Source of the DNA: Neurospora crassa OR74A
Lineage: Eukaryota; Ascomycota; Sordariomycetes; Sordariales; Sordariaceae
DNA length: 64,000 nucleotides
Assembly: GCF_000182925.2 (NCBI RefSeq)
Contig: NC_026501.1
Location: 9,341,917-9,405,916, forward strand
Reading direction: 5' to 3'
The translations under genes and the position numbers were made by a program. This document shows, piece after piece, positions 1 to 12,992 of this stretch (positions within the stretch are counted from its first letter, which is position 1; every line of letters begins with the position of its first letter). The notes below the pieces were generated by a model. The model was not told the DNA's origin. It did no database searches and saw only the letters and a list, made by a program, of their open reading frames with translations.

Positions 1-3000
1 TCGTTTTGGGTCGTATGTATTCGTCAGCTGGTTGATTATGGACGACTTACCGCGGGATAATCCAGTCGGCGAATCGGGCAGCTGTGGGAAATTGGAAGAG
101 AAGTATTTGGGTCGAGACTGCTGCCTAGTGGCGGCAGCTGAGCAAGTGCTTCAGCTTCAGTTACCTAGTCGAGGTGGTGAAGGATGGAGATGGAATGGAA
201 CGTGGAGGGATGAGCATAGTGTGCTTGATTCGATTGATCCCGTTTCGAACACAGTCATGGAACGCTCGTTGGAAAGTGAGGTGCGGCAGGGGCGGGAAAG
301 TTCTCTATCGGGCAAATTTGAACCAGAGGCCACCGTCGCCTTTCGCGATACGGCTCTTGCCTCAACATATCGACGAAAACCGGACTGAATCCTTCTTTCC
401 AGGCAGGCAGTCGGTCCGGACTGGTCCAGACACAACTGGATTACCTCTAGTGATCTTCAGGCACCACAAAGTTGTCAAGCCTCTTTAAAAGGAAGGATCT
501 ACCTGTTGTCGTCTGATGACTTGAATTGACTGGTTACCTAAAGGTTGTTTCACTTGGTTCTGACGCCAAAATCCCTTCTGGCGTTGATAGAGGCTCCATC
601 GATATGTTGACGCCCGCCTCTCTGTGTCATCTTCTCTGGCACAAAGCTTTGGGACATTGTTCATTTTATGGTTCGAACCCCTTCAGTCTCAGTTATATAC
701 GCACGAAAATGGGCACTGATAGTTCTCTCTCTGTCATCACTCGCCACCGAAACCGTCAAGTGCTTGCCTAACTTGAACAAAAAGGGCTTTGCGGAACAGG
801 CCATGTTCAGGGTATTCTTGTGTTTCTGGTTCTCATTCAAAAGGGTGGTTGACCTGCGGCCTCATGGTGGCGTGAAACTAGATATTAGGTTGTTTCAACA
901 CAAAGAAGCAGCCTTCCATCTTTCCCTACCTACCTATCTCTACCTCCCTGTCCATCCCGTGATAAAAACAACACAAAGGGTACCGAGGCAAGACCAAATG
1001 CCAGGGGAAGGTGCACATGGACTGTGAAAGAAGAAGAACAAGCGGCAGAAGTAGACAGGAAGTTATAATCATCAGTATTGAGACTTGGTTTCCCCTTTCT
1101 ATCGTTACAGATTCTACTCGTACTCCTACCTAGCTCGAAGTTAGATCCCATCGGACGGATGGAGACTAACACTCTCACAGTCACGGGCATCCCCACAGCC
1201 ATGGACACTCAGGTCCTCACTGACACCGACATTGACCCCAAAAATCAATCAGACGGCGACAGAGCCACCACATGAAACGAGAAAAGCAAAAGAAAAGGGA
1301 TAACGATACGGCCGCTGTAGTACTGGGTTCCATCACCGGCGGGACCTTCACTTGCTTGGCTGGTCGGTGCACTTTTTTTAAAGTGGTACATTCATCGGAC
1401 TGTACGTTGAGGATTGCGAGACGACGAAGTTAATCCCCGTCTGAGTTTGAGTTCGAGAACGAGTTCGGATTTGTCTGCTGGACAAGGCGGTTATGGTTCC
1501 GGGGCTGGGGATGGTTCTGAGTCTGGTTCTGAGTCCGGTGCTGATGGTGCTAGGGGGGAATGGGCGAGATGGACGAGATGGGCGTGGCGGCTCATCGAGG
1601 AGAAAAAAAAATTCCTGGAGCCTTTAGCCGAATTGTTCACGGGTCTGACGGGTCTGGCGGGTCTGACGGGCGTGACAGACCAACTAGGTCTAGCTCGCAT
1701 CAACTTCCAATCGGCCAAGAGCGAGGGAGGAGCAAGAATAAGATACGGGTCTGACTCTGAGGGACAAGATCAAAATGAAGAAGAGGGAAGAATAAGTCAG
1801 GACCCGTTTCAACTTTCAGGACCCCCGCGGCAACAACATTGGGGTGTTGGGCATGGTAATGGGGTGTTTGAAGCTGGGGATTATTGGAATTGTAGGGAAC
1901 GTGACAAGAGGGGAAGTCTTGAAAAGGAATACGGGTATGCAGCCATCGATGATTGACGGTGACCGAGCTGGGGAGTAAGAGGGGAAGTGGTGTGGAGAGC
2001 ACTCCCGGTTTCAGCAACACGGAGGTATAGAAGATGGAAGAGGAAGAGGAAGAAAAGAGGAGGTAAGGGATACTTGACTTGTGTTGCCTTCATCGCCTGA
2101 TCGATCACTGGAGTCGCCTGGCGATAGGTCTGCGGGTAGTCGCGAGTCCGGTGAGGTGGTTACCTAATGTGTACTTGGAGGCATAAGTATAATATCGAAC
2201 GGGCATTGAAGGACATCTGCTGTTCCACCGCTAGCAAGAATACCTCGAGAGTGAAAAGAATGACCATGACATTGATCAAAGGACATCAACATTTGATGCC
2301 AACATGTCAGGACACCGAGAGGAAGATGTACTTTCCGGTTCCGTCGAAACCATGACATCGACCAGGCCTTTCTCCTTGCTTCCTATACACTCTCACCGGC
2401 TTCAACAGCGCTGAAACGTAATCGCAAACTGTCCGCTTTGTCTCATAATCAGAGATTCATCAAGCAAGGTACTTCAACATGCACATCGCAGTTGACTCCG
2501 GCACTCTGCGGATGGAATACCATGATACCTCTCTACCTACCTCTAAATGGCCTTTAGGGACACTGGATATTTGTGTCTAAATTTACATAGCTAATGCTAA
2601 TACGCATGGTAATGACAAGGTGGCTCTCGAGACGTCCAATTTGACGATTCCAAGTCCTTCCTTTTTTAGTGTAGCTCTTCGTCGTCGGAGCCGGTGCCGG
2701 TGCCGGAGCCGGTCACCCAGCGGAGCAAAGCAGAGCGGAGAAGACGGAGTGGACCCAAACACGGAACGGGCCGAGGGGAGCGGGTCACGGTACGTACACA
2801 ACTCACGGAGTTTTTTGGTGAATGAGAAAGAAAAACCGAAACAAGTTCCCACCCCAAAAAATTTCACACGTGCACAGACCACCAGAACCTCTTCACAGGA
2901 GGGGTATAAAACCTCTCCCTCCCTCCCACCTTTTGGGATTCTCTTTTTCTCTTTTTTTTTTCTTCATGTCGACAATACTTCAGTGAGTCTACCCCCCTAC

Positions 3001-3490
3001 TATTAGGATCTGTACCACTGAAAATGTTACTAACCACACCACCCACCAACAGGAGAATCATTTCTATAGTATTTGTCCTCTTTTGTGTTCCCTAAAGGAG
3101 CCACAGATCCCACCCGGGTTGATGAACTATATCCTCGTTTCCCAACAGTGAGGTCCCTTTTATTTTACTCTCGCTCTGCCTGAAAAGGTGGCGATCTTGC
3201 TTCACTGCATGATTGTATAGAGAGTGGCGATGATCTGTACCCCGATTTCCCAAGGTCTGCCTTCGGGCGCTTGGGCGGGGTGGGTTTCGATGGAAGTCTG
3301 ACCGGCCTACATCACACACTTTTTTTTTTTTCATTGTGCTCTTGGGCTCCCTTTTTTGGGCGGCTCAGGACGCGAGGAAGAAAGATACCTGCTACCTACT
3401 TAGTGGCGGGTGTACTGCTGGTGGATGGCATGGGTGTGTTTTGCTTGTGGACATCACTGAACAGTTTGAGTTGATCTCAGTCGGCGTTCA
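1..3490. other. Intergenic DNA, no supported gene
   Basis: No reading frame here has an ATG start, intron signals and recognisable protein content together. The longer open frames (for example 1414-1956 on +) begin at non-ATG codons and consist of low-complexity Gly/Ser/Glu-rich or Arg-rich runs. Locally repetitive stretches lie at about 1480-1560 (GGTTCTGAGTC-like units) and 2690-2720 (GGTGCCGGAGCC-like units). There are short T tracts at 2951-2960 and 3321-3331. I see no tRNA or 5S rRNA. Confidence 0.5.
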
Positions 3491-4168
3491 GCTGTGATTC
3501 AGACGATCGCGATGAGGTCTGGGCTCAGACTTCTTGTCTTCATCGTACCTGGAGTGTTTGCATCATTCGACCCAAGTGCAGAGCAGGTCGGCAGCATCTG
3601 AGCAGAAGGAGGACTTGTCCCTGCACCATTGATGGAATCCATATCACAAGAAGTGTTCGTCGCGGATGGCTTGGATATCAGATGAATTGCCTTTCTGTTT
3701 CTGCTCGGCAGTTGGTCGACATTGTTTCGGTCTTGATGATGCTCCTGGCATTTGCCGCTGGCGTTCAAGCACGTTGCGCGATGTGGAAGTGTTCCTCCAA
3801 GTGTCTCGAAGCGATGTGCTTAAAGAGACAATCAAAGCAGACCTTCACGGATGTGAGAGGATCAGCCAATGTGCCTGCCTTGACGTGATTGCGGCGAAAA
3901 GCTGAGAGCTGTGTGATGCCTTGCCTTTGCTTCTTTGAGCTCCAACAGCAACAATGGCAGAGTCTTAGAATCTTGAACAGTCTGGTGTCTCGACCATTCT
4001 GCGTCCTGCTCCAAAGATTAGCGTTGTTCATTCCCATGAGGTAAACCCCAAACAAACTATTTGATACAAATCAATAACTTCAAATTCCATTTTCACTGTG
4101 ACATTCTCCCCCCACGTTGCCAGGCCTCAGGCTTACACTCCATCCGGATATTGTACGGATGCGCAGAG

Positions 4169-4572
4169 TCATGAACCAACATTGAAAAATGCGATTGAAG
4201 AGGTCACTGGTAAACCAACATGTCAGCTTGAACCGATCAATCCCGTATTCTCTTACCGCTTGCAGCGCAATGCAACGCTGACTTATACGCAGCAAAGACA
4301 CTGTCGATAAGATATTTTGCGCTCAGCTCGTGGCAAGAAGCATTGGTCAATCCCTCATCCCAAGCAACTATGTAACCATTGACATTAAGAGGGGGGTGCC
4401 GTGGTCTCTCTATTGATTCGCCGTAGGAGCAGTCGTTCGTCTTGCTACTGCGTATAGTCGTTAGTCTGCCACTAGCGCTCAGCATCACCGTTGAACGACA
4501 TGATGCTGCATTGACGCCCTTGACAAGATTGCGATAGCCCTCGATAGTTTGACGCAGGTGACAACTTGAAGA
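4169..4572 (-). CDS. Hypothetical protein, possible last two exons
   Basis: An open minus-strand frame runs from 4572 to 4257 and reads as ordinary globular protein (it includes NGYIVAWDEGL and AKYLIDSVFAAYKSAL). It ends in a good intron: donor GTAAGA at 4256-4251, a GCTGAC branch site, and a TTTACCAG acceptor ending at 4207, giving 50 nt. Splicing leads into a 38-nt exon that ends at TGA 4171-4169. I could not find the 5' exons or a start codon. There is no family match. This may be a genuine C-terminus or part of a decayed gene. Confidence 0.28.
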
Positions 4573-5000
4573 CTATTAGATTCTTAGCCGCCTTGACTAG
4601 TCAGGGGCAAGATATTAGGATCAATGTCGTTCCTGCAGCTCATCGCGGTGTACCGGCATAAATGTTTGCAGTAGTCTATGATCAGACTCCAGAAGGCGCC
4701 ACAACAGCAAGCCTCCTCCCAAAAAGCAATGGGAGGCTTGCGTTGGCGTTCCGGGGAAAGGAATAAGGGGCTTGGTGGCAAATTCACTCCTTTCTTGTTG
4801 CTGGATTGCTAGGATAGGTCGCAACTGGGTGCCGAGACAGTCTTGAGCCATGTAGCAACCGCTGTTTGAGGTGAGTCAAGCATTTCTTGAACGCTGACCG
4901 AAATTGAAAGCCACTCCAGAGTATTGGACAGTTTATACAATGAATTGAAGGTATCGTCGTTTAATGGGGGTTCTAGGGCTGACAGGGCTTGCGCAGCTGA

Positions 5001-5264
5001 CGTTGGCCAGACCTGCCGAACTCCGCGCCCGCAACAGAACCACGGTACGTTCCCCGCGAGCATCTACAACCCAGACCGTGGTGGATCCGACTCTGGTTCG
5101 AGATTGCCGCCGACGAGGTGACCCAGCTCCTCGGTGAACATAACATCAAGGCTGCCCGTTTCATGCGGGGGTGGGTGTTCGATGTGATAGCTCAAGGCAG
5201 GTTGGTCGATGCGGCTGAACTGATTGAGAACGTGCCCATGCTGCTATGTCAAGAAGCTGGGTAG
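5001..5264 (+). other. Open coding-like segment without a start
   Basis: After TGA 4998-5000, an 87-codon frame runs to TAG 5262-5264. Its composition is that of a folded protein (it contains PRPWWIRLWFEIAADEV and RLVDAAELIENVPMLL). The only ATGs lie deep inside, so an upstream exon would be needed; TTGGCCAG just before 5011 could be an acceptor. After the TAG the frame stays open for about 43 more codons, compatible with a nonsense mutation. It overlaps the minus-strand open frame 5161-5628, so at most one of the two is likely real. Confidence 0.25.
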
Positions 5265-5639
5265 AAACATTTGCGTTCAGGCATTGTAATTTCTCACGTG
5301 GTGGCAGATGAATTGACCGCCGAAGGACATCAGCGCCAGACCGATTCAAGGAGAATATCCGAAACTGCAAAGCCATGCGATTTTCAAGGATATTAGGCAT
5401 GGAATCGAGCCATGTGTGCGTAGGAAGGTAGGATAGCAGTAACAGCAGGATGCAAAACAGGAAATTATTGAAAATAGTTAAACGGTGTAAATCCGATGAA
5501 GTCTCGCATACACCCTGCTGACCATGATGCCGACCCAGTGTCTGGAAGGACTGCATACACTCTTCAGGGACGTCTTCGTACACTTGTACACTCAGCCGGC
5601 CGGTCGGCAAAATAAGGAATTCTTGCACGGAGTCAGGTC

Positions 5640-8600
5640 ATACCCCGATATAACGTTGAAACGGAAAATCCCGAGTAAATTCGAGCGGGGACAATAAACT
5701 GGGGTACATCCGCCACCAAGCTGCCAGATTCAGCCTTTCAACATCAAGTGTACACCTAGTTGTGACCAGTGTGCATTATGCCTTGCATGTGAGATCAGGT
5801 AGAGTGCCGTTGCCGGATACGAGTTTTCCGGGCAACAACGCATGCCCGGGATGACTGATGGACTTTCTAATATAGGCATCCGAAAAGGGATAGGGCACAC
5901 TTGAATGGTAAGACCACTGTGCATGTAAAAGGTTGCTTGATGATAAAGCATTGGAGTTGACATTAGAGTGTTGTGATTGGTCTCTGGATGACCTAATGGT
6001 AAGGTAACTCCGACTTGGAGGATTGTTTATGGGTTGCGGTCAACGAATGTGTCGTACAAGGACTGACTTGGACGGGCTGTTGGTGTATACTGTATAGACA
6101 GCTTCGAAGAGTGGTTTACTCAACCCTTTTAGTGTTCAGACCCATTCGTTAGTGTCAGATCATGTCAGGGAAGGACGTTTTGGGGGGGTATGATGGTTGT
6201 TAGGTCTTGATAAGGAATACTGGGTGTGATGAAGGAGGGTGTGGGTTACACTTGGACGGCCGACGCTTGGATGATGGCATGTCGTTCACGATCCCAAGTC
6301 CAAGGTTCAGGACGGTGTATTGATGGGCCTCTTGTCCCGCAAAGGGTGGCTTGAACGGGTTTTGACCAAAATTAGGGACAGTGGATGGGCAAGGGAAATC
6401 ATTGGCTCCTGAATCTCACCCCGGAGATTTCACTTTGCTTTTTTGGCGGTGCTGAGCCGTGGACAAGGACAAGATGGTGATGCTGCAGGGCTGGCCCTCG
6501 TGATTGACATGTTGACTTGACCGCCTTATGGGCGGGGGAAAATGCGAATCGTATGCGATTGATTACCCGAGATCTTGCAGGTGATTCTCTTGCGGCGTCA
6601 GTTTTTGGGGATGAAAAGGGCCCTGATGACAGTTCGGAGTTGAGAAGCACCGAGGCTGACACCAAAGAGCCTTGTCTCTCTGGAGCCTTGAATGCGCTTC
6701 TTTCCCCTATGGTAGAGGTGACCAAAAGCGAGAGAGGTGTCGACAATGGAGCTGAAGGTTGCCCGGCGCAAGACTGTCTCAGTCGTCAGTTGGTGATGGC
6801 GGGGTTATCCGAACAGCCAGCCCGAGCCGCCCGTGTCTTTGGAGTCGCTGATGGACCCCGCGTTCCATTTCCAGGACTGACTGGCGATGGGCTGAGTTTG
6901 GGTTGCGCTTTGGGGTATCATTATTCTGCGAAATTGGAAGAGGAGGAGGGTCGTCAGCCGAGCCGAGCTGTAGGTAGCACAGTTATCACATTTGGCAGGA
7001 TCAAGACAAGAAAAGGGAGGAAGTGGAAAGTGGAAGCTCGAGGTAAGTACCTTGGTACTTGGGCATTCGAATTCCTGCACTTCATACATAGTGGAGCCGA
7101 AGGAATGCCCCAAGAACTCACAGAACCCTAACCCCCAGATGCCACGACCACACCTACTATGTCTAGCGACGCCATTTTGGTCAAGTCTGTCTGACCAAGA
7201 CACACACACACGGTGACAGGAGGGTGTGTGCCAGAAACATCCATGATACCGCGATATCTTCTCGGTGAGGCCCGCGGAGTACTCCGGTCCGAGGCGGGTT
7301 TCATCGCGGGCTCGCTTGATGGACGTTAAACCTTTTTGATGGTCTTCAGCCCTGTCCGGAAACAATAGTCATTCAGTCAGTCACATATTGAAAGGAACTG
7401 GCGACACGCCTTTTGCTCGGCGATTCCATCTCGGCGAGGAGGAGGATGCCATCAGGAACCAGGACGACCAACAACCGACGGCGAACTAAGAGTGAGATGA
7501 TAACGCTGCGCCAATGTCCTCTTTATCACACTCAGTGCGTCATGGGCTGATGTTCCGAACACTCAGTCTCCAGTCTTGATCATGGACGAAAACTCGACGA
7601 AAATCGAAGTCCGGGAAGGCACATGGAAGTGCAGTGAGAAATCTCAGGCTTGGAGGAGACACCGCTGCCCTGCATCTGCAAGGTACCCGGTACCTTCCTT
7701 GTCTTGATGGGAGAGCTACGGTGTGAAGGAAGGAAGACAGACACTTTGGGCAAGAGCAAATGCTTCTGGACCGATCGGTCAATGGGCAAGAGCTTCGTTG
7801 ACTTCTGCAGTTGGTCACAGGTCGGAGTTTCACTCATACGCAGGGCAGCCAGGGCATGAAGCCCTCGTCTTTTCTGCTTCCTGAATTGGAAATGTCCAAG
7901 ACAACCAAGACAATTTGATGGACTAGACTAGGCAGGCAGGCAGGCAGCCAGGCTTCACACTGAGTTGAGATTCTCACACCGACCAACCACTACTACGAAC
8001 CTCACATTTTATCTTCACATTCGTCAACATCACCAGACTCATGATCAATCAGCACCTCTACGCCACAGGCAACTTTTCGGCTTTACCATGACGACACAAG
8101 GCCAAATAACCACAAGGACCACTGCGTATCCATACTCGCGGCACCACAGTTAGCCATCCCGATGCGGGGATTGTGGGCATTGGTCAGTCATCCCAGACGG
8201 CCTCGTGTGGCTTGCGGTGGCACTCCGGAAAGGCTGACCCGGCCAAGTCTTTCCAGATGTCCTGATGCTACCTTGGCTACTTACCCCTTCCTCCCCATTG
8301 CATACATACTGTAGAGGCAGTACCTCGCTCACTCACCACTCATCCCACCTCACTCCTATACTACAACTCAACCAGGGTGATACGAGTTGACAAGTCGGCC
8401 TCGACCACTCTGCTGCAGTTAATCTCCACATCAACTGTTACCGAAATCCGAGTCTACTGCATCAAAGCTCGACCGGCCAACCGAGATTGACCCGATCCTG
8501 CCACGAGTTTTCCCTCTGTCAAGAGTTGGAGACGGAACAATGGCACCTCCAGGTTGTTTTAGTGCAGCCGTTGCCTCGTTCACAGCAGCAGGCTGCTTTC

Positions 8601-9564
8601 ATGAATGAGTTGGGCCTTAGCTATACGGTTTACCCAAGGCCACAAGTGTGGTGATACAACATGGCGGCCATGCGCTTTTCCTGTCGTGTAGGTTCGGAAT
8701 CAGTCTCACCCACTGCCTGCTTTCCACTACACCGCCGCGAGTTCATGTACCTTTCCTGGGCTTACCTTACTTATACGGATCATGCCGTGCTCGCTACACC
8801 CACCGGCTGCTCCCATGGTGCCGGCTACACCACCTATGCCAGCTCCTTCTTCCTCTTGCATTTCCAAGAGCAAAATCAGTCTATTGAGAGCACTAGGGGT
8901 CATCAGATGCACCATTGTCAACTAGCCCAAATATTACCGTCTTATCGCAACCCATGTTAGTCGTTTGGGAAACTTACAAATATATCCGTTGTAGAATACC
9001 AAAGTTTCCCAAGGCTGGCCCAACACGATGCTACCCTCATCCATATACCCCTGCCGGGATCCCCTCCCTTCCCCCAGCTCCATGACATGCAAGCAATATG
9101 GGCTATGCAATATTGTCCATCAGCAGCTCACACTTTCTGGTACGATGAGATGGTCTGCACTACACTGGCACACCCTCTCTCACTGTGCTCACATGGCAGC
9201 ATCAGAACAACATCCCTCATCCGGCACCCACACCTCCCTCCATGAACTTGGCTTTTCGCTTACCGGCAACCACCAAGAAGGGTGGCAAGGGTGTCTGTTA
9301 CTCTCCCGTTGGCTTGTTGCAACCAAAGATTCGAAGAAAAAAAAAAAAAAGAAAAAAAAAAGTCACTGGTACTTCGTATTGCCATTTCTTATTCTCATGG
9401 CTCAACTTCGCCTACAGATGTCAGCCATGGTGTTACCTGGCCATGGAAGATATATAGCTATCATGTTCTCCTTCATCGGTAATGCCTCCTTCTTTTTCGA
9501 TATCCCCTTCTCTTGAACTCGCTGTCGTGCTGGTGTCCGCCATAGGACATAACACTTTTCCATC
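5640..9564. other. Long intergenic/upstream region of the oxidase gene
   Basis: No gene is supported over 3.9 kb. The largest open frame with an ATG (6553-7131, +) has no recognisable content, is overlapped by an equally long antisense frame (6805-7365), and is no longer than chance frames elsewhere in the window. Simple repeats are a GGCA run at about 7931-7950 and A tracts at 9341-9361. The last kilobase is pyrimidine-rich and presumably carries the promoter and 5' leader of the gene starting at 9565. Confidence 0.5.
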
Positions 9565-12500
9565 ATGAGGGCAATTCAAGCAGGGGCCGTCTTGACCTCT
9601 CTTCTTCTGTCTTCAGTAAGCCTCATTTTTGACATGTGCTTTGTTCTCATGATCCATGGCTAACTATGCGCCCAGCTACCACTTACACTTTCCCAACTCG
9701 TCATCCCCACCAATCTTCCAGGCGTTTGGGAATACGATGGTTGTTATACCGAGGTCGACCGAACCATTGGCGCGGCCACTTATGCTGATGGCGAGGACAT
9801 GACCAATGAGGCTTGTATCTCCTTCTGTTCCGCAAGAGGCTTCCAGTATGCCGGAACCCAATACGCACAAGAGTGTTATTGTGGTGAGAGCATTGCCACT
9901 ACTGCTCAAAAGCTCGAGGATTCACAATGCAACATGGCTTGCAAGGGAAACGCAACAGAGCCGTGCGGAGGCCCCTCGAAACTGTCCATTTTCCACAGCT
10001 CTGCCGCCGTCGGGCCTCAGGCGAACCCTGGTGTCAATGGCTATTCTCTTCTTGGTTGCTACTCGGAGGGGACAACCGGTCGAGCACTTACCTTCGTTGT
10101 TGGTACCATCCCAGGCGCAAATATGACGGTGGACAAGTGCACGGCCGCCTGTGATGCTTCTGCTTACAAGTACGCGGGTGTGGAATATGGCGGTGAATGC
10201 TGTAAGTTTTCTCGAAACCGCTTGAAAGGGAGTCCATGCTGACTTTAGCAGACTGCGGTAATCGCATCTCGAATGGAGGTGCCCCCGCGACCAGCGGATG
10301 CACCACGCTTTGCAACGGCAACAGCACCGAGATCTGTGGCGGTGGTAATCGCCTCAATATCTACATCAAGGGAAATCCCCCGCCAACTTCGACCGTCTCC
10401 GGCATCATTGCCATTACATCTTCAGCCGTTCCTGACCCCCAAGACCCCGCTCAGCCGGCGTCCGTTGGAAACTACGACTGGTACGGATGCCGCACCGAGG
10501 CCACTGGCAACCGTGCTTTGAGCGCTGCTACCACTGCGTCGGATGAGATGACACTCGAGGCCTGTAGCGCCTTTTGTGCTGCCTACACCTTCTTTGGTGT
10601 AGAATATGCCCGCGAATGCTACTGTGGCAACAGCCTCAATGCCGGGTCTGTGGCCGCACCCGACTCTGACTGCAGCATGACCTGCGCTGGTAAATCCACA
10701 GAGTACTGCGGCGCTGGAAACCGGCTGTCTGTCTATGCCAAAAATGGCACCGAGCCCCCAAGCACAACAGTCGCTCCTAGCTCCACCGTTTCGTCTGCAA
10801 TCCCCCAACCCACCGGTCTCCCCGAAGGTTGGGCTCCTCAAGGCTGCTGGACTGAGGGAACCACTGGCCGTCTCCTCAATCACCAGGCACCCGACAGCCA
10901 GACTAATTCTCAGGTTGTCTGTGCCACGTATTGCGCCTCACAGGGATACTCCATCTCCGGGACCGAATATGGCGTTCAGTGCTTCTGCGGAAACTCGCTC
11001 TTTAACAGTGGAGCGAAGGTTGACGACAGCCAGTGCAGCGTCAATTGTCCAGGGGACGCAAGCCAAAAGTGCGGCGCAGGTGATAGACTCACCATTGTTT
11101 CCCGTGGTGAACCCCAAGTGGACCTTCCTCCAGCTCCGAAAGGGACGGTGGGTGACTGGGCCTACAAAGGCTGCTATGAAGACAACCTCAACAACCAACG
11201 CACATTCTTCTGGCAATCCGAGTTCCCCAATGTCATGACGCCCAAGATGTGCCTCGATCGATGTGCCGAATACGGATACATGGCTGCTGGTCTCGAATAT
11301 GGACAAGAGTGCTACTGCGGTGACCCGGCCAACATTGGGACATCCGGTGCCACCAAACGCCCCGAATCGGAGTGCAACATTGTCTGTCCCGGTGAGACAT
11401 CGTCCATTTGCGGTGGTGGTAGCCGCCTCACAACCTACTTCTGGACAGGAACACCCTTTTACTCGTGGGACTTCCCCCAGGATTATAGGGCGGGCAAATA
11501 TGAACTACTCGTCAACGGCGTTACCGTTCCACTGATGACGTCCGAAACCATCCAAGGCAAAATCAGCTTCCTTTCCAAATGGGGAACTGGACCTGCCAAC
11601 GAAACGGGTGCATATGAGCTCGATCTGTCCAAGATCGGTACCAATGCGGCCTTCCGTGAACTTCATCTCAAGACTGATGTATTCTGTGCCGGTGGTGTGA
11701 CCTTGCCCGACAAGGTAGGCCGCCAGCTGACTGTGGGAGGTTGGTCTGGAGACTCTACCTACGGCACTCGTCTGTACTGGCCTGGTCATGACTGGGAGGA
11801 AAACGTCAACGAGCTGAGCTTGCAAGCCGGTCGCTGGTATCCCAGCGCCATGATCATGGCCAATGGCTCCATCTTTGTGATTGGAGGCGAGACTGGCTCA
11901 AACGCTGCCGCTGTCCCTTCCATTGAGGTCTTGCCCTATACCGGAACCAAACCACTCTTCATGGAATGGCTTGAACGCACCGATCCCAACAACCTCTACC
12001 CCTTTGTCGCAGTCCTGCCCAGCGGTGGCATCTTTGTCCAATACTGGAACGAAGCCAGAATCCTAGACGAGAAGACCTTTGCCACCATCAAAGTACTGCC
12101 CAAGGTCCCCGGCGCCGTCAATGACCCCACATCCGGGCGCACCTACCCCTTGGAAGGCGCCGCCGTCCTGCTCCCGCAGCGCTACCCATACTCCGAGAAC
12201 CTTGGCGTCCTCATCTGCGGCGGTTCCAACGTAGGCCCCGGCTACGCCCTCGACAACTGCGTGTCCACCCGTCCCGACGATGCCAACCCGACATGGGTCA
12301 TCGAGCGCATGCCATCCTTCCGCGTCATGCCATGCATGGCTCCCTTGCCGGACGGGACTTACCTGATCGCCAACGGCGCCCACCACGGTGTCGCCGGCTT
12401 TGGTCTCGCTAACAACCCGAACCTGAACGCCCTGCTCTACGACCCTACAAAGCCCTACGGCTCCCGCATCACAGTCATGGCCAACACCACCATCGCGCGC

Positions 12501-12992
12501 ATGTACCACTCCGAAGCCATTACTCTCCTCGACGGACGCGTCATGATCTCCGGCTCCGACCCCCAAGATGCCGTCAATCCCGAGGAATACCGCGTCGAGG
12601 TGTTCGTCCCGCCTTATCTCCTCAACGGCAAGCCGCGGCCGACATTCACCCTCGCAAACAGAGACTGGGACTGGAATCAAAAGACCATTCCCTTCACCCT
12701 TGGCGCTGCCGCCCGCAACGGCGCCATCACCGTCACCCTTTTGGGATCGGTATCTAGCACCCACGGCAACTCGATGGGCGCCAGGACCATCATGCCCAAT
12801 GTGCAGTGCACGGGTACGTCTTGCACTGTAGACGCGCCGCCTAATGCGCATACTGCGCCGCCCGGATGGTATCAGTTCTTTGTACTGGACGGAGGAGTGC
12901 CGGCTGTGGGAGTGTATGTGAGGATTGGAGGGGATCCGGCAGGGTTAGGCAATTGGCCTAATACTGATGGGTTTTCGAAGCCGGGGATTTAA
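9565..12992 (+). CDS. Secreted WSC-domain copper radical oxidase (glyoxal/galactose oxidase family)
   Basis: Exons are 9565-9615, 9676-10201 and 10252-12992, giving 1105 aa. Both introns have GTAAG donors, and the second is confirmed because splicing restores the WSC motif ECYCGN. The first exon encodes a signal peptide. Five Cys-rich WSC domains follow (about residues 33-122, 138-232, 266-355, 385-475 and 493-588). The glyoxal-oxidase N-terminal and DUF1929-type C-terminal domains come next. Candidate copper and radical-cofactor residues, by family pattern, are Cys671 (FCAGG), Tyr722 (RWYPS), Tyr944-His945 (MYHSE) and His1030 (STHGN). Such enzymes oxidise simple alcohols or aldehydes to produce H2O2 outside the cell. 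WSC domains are carbohydrate-binding and may tether the enzyme to polysaccharide or cell wall. The substrate cannot be read from sequence. Confidence 0.93.

Larger units (their letters stand above)
3499..5628. other. Coding-like fragments, unresolved gene or gene relic
   Basis: Several open stretches read like real protein but do not join into one frame. On the minus strand they are 3499-3768, about 3780-3960 (with a C-x2-C...H-x3-H pattern, CFDCLFKHIASRHLEEHFH), 4621-4851, 4809-5000 and 5161-5628. On the plus strand there is 5001-5264. None matches a family I recognise. Neighbouring minus segments differ in frame, which fits either several small introns or a decayed gene. The bounds are those of the outermost open segments, not a gene model. 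Confidence 0.3.

Noticed and set aside
664-684. B-box-like GGTTCGAACCCC
   Set aside because: No A box at a suitable distance upstream and the flanking bases do not form a T stem or acceptor stem, so not called a tRNA.
3682-3888. 68-aa plus-strand ORF with a signal-peptide-like start and four close cysteines
   Set aside because: It overlaps minus-strand coding-like sequence, has no homology I recognise and is within chance length; a secreted peptide cannot be claimed.
6553-7131. 192-aa plus-strand ORF
   Set aside because: No family features; an equally long antisense frame overlaps it, and chance frames of this size occur elsewhere in the window.
12063-12851. 262-aa antisense frame inside the oxidase gene
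   Set aside because: Codon-bias shadow; sequence is Gly/Val/Arg/Asp-rich without any domain.
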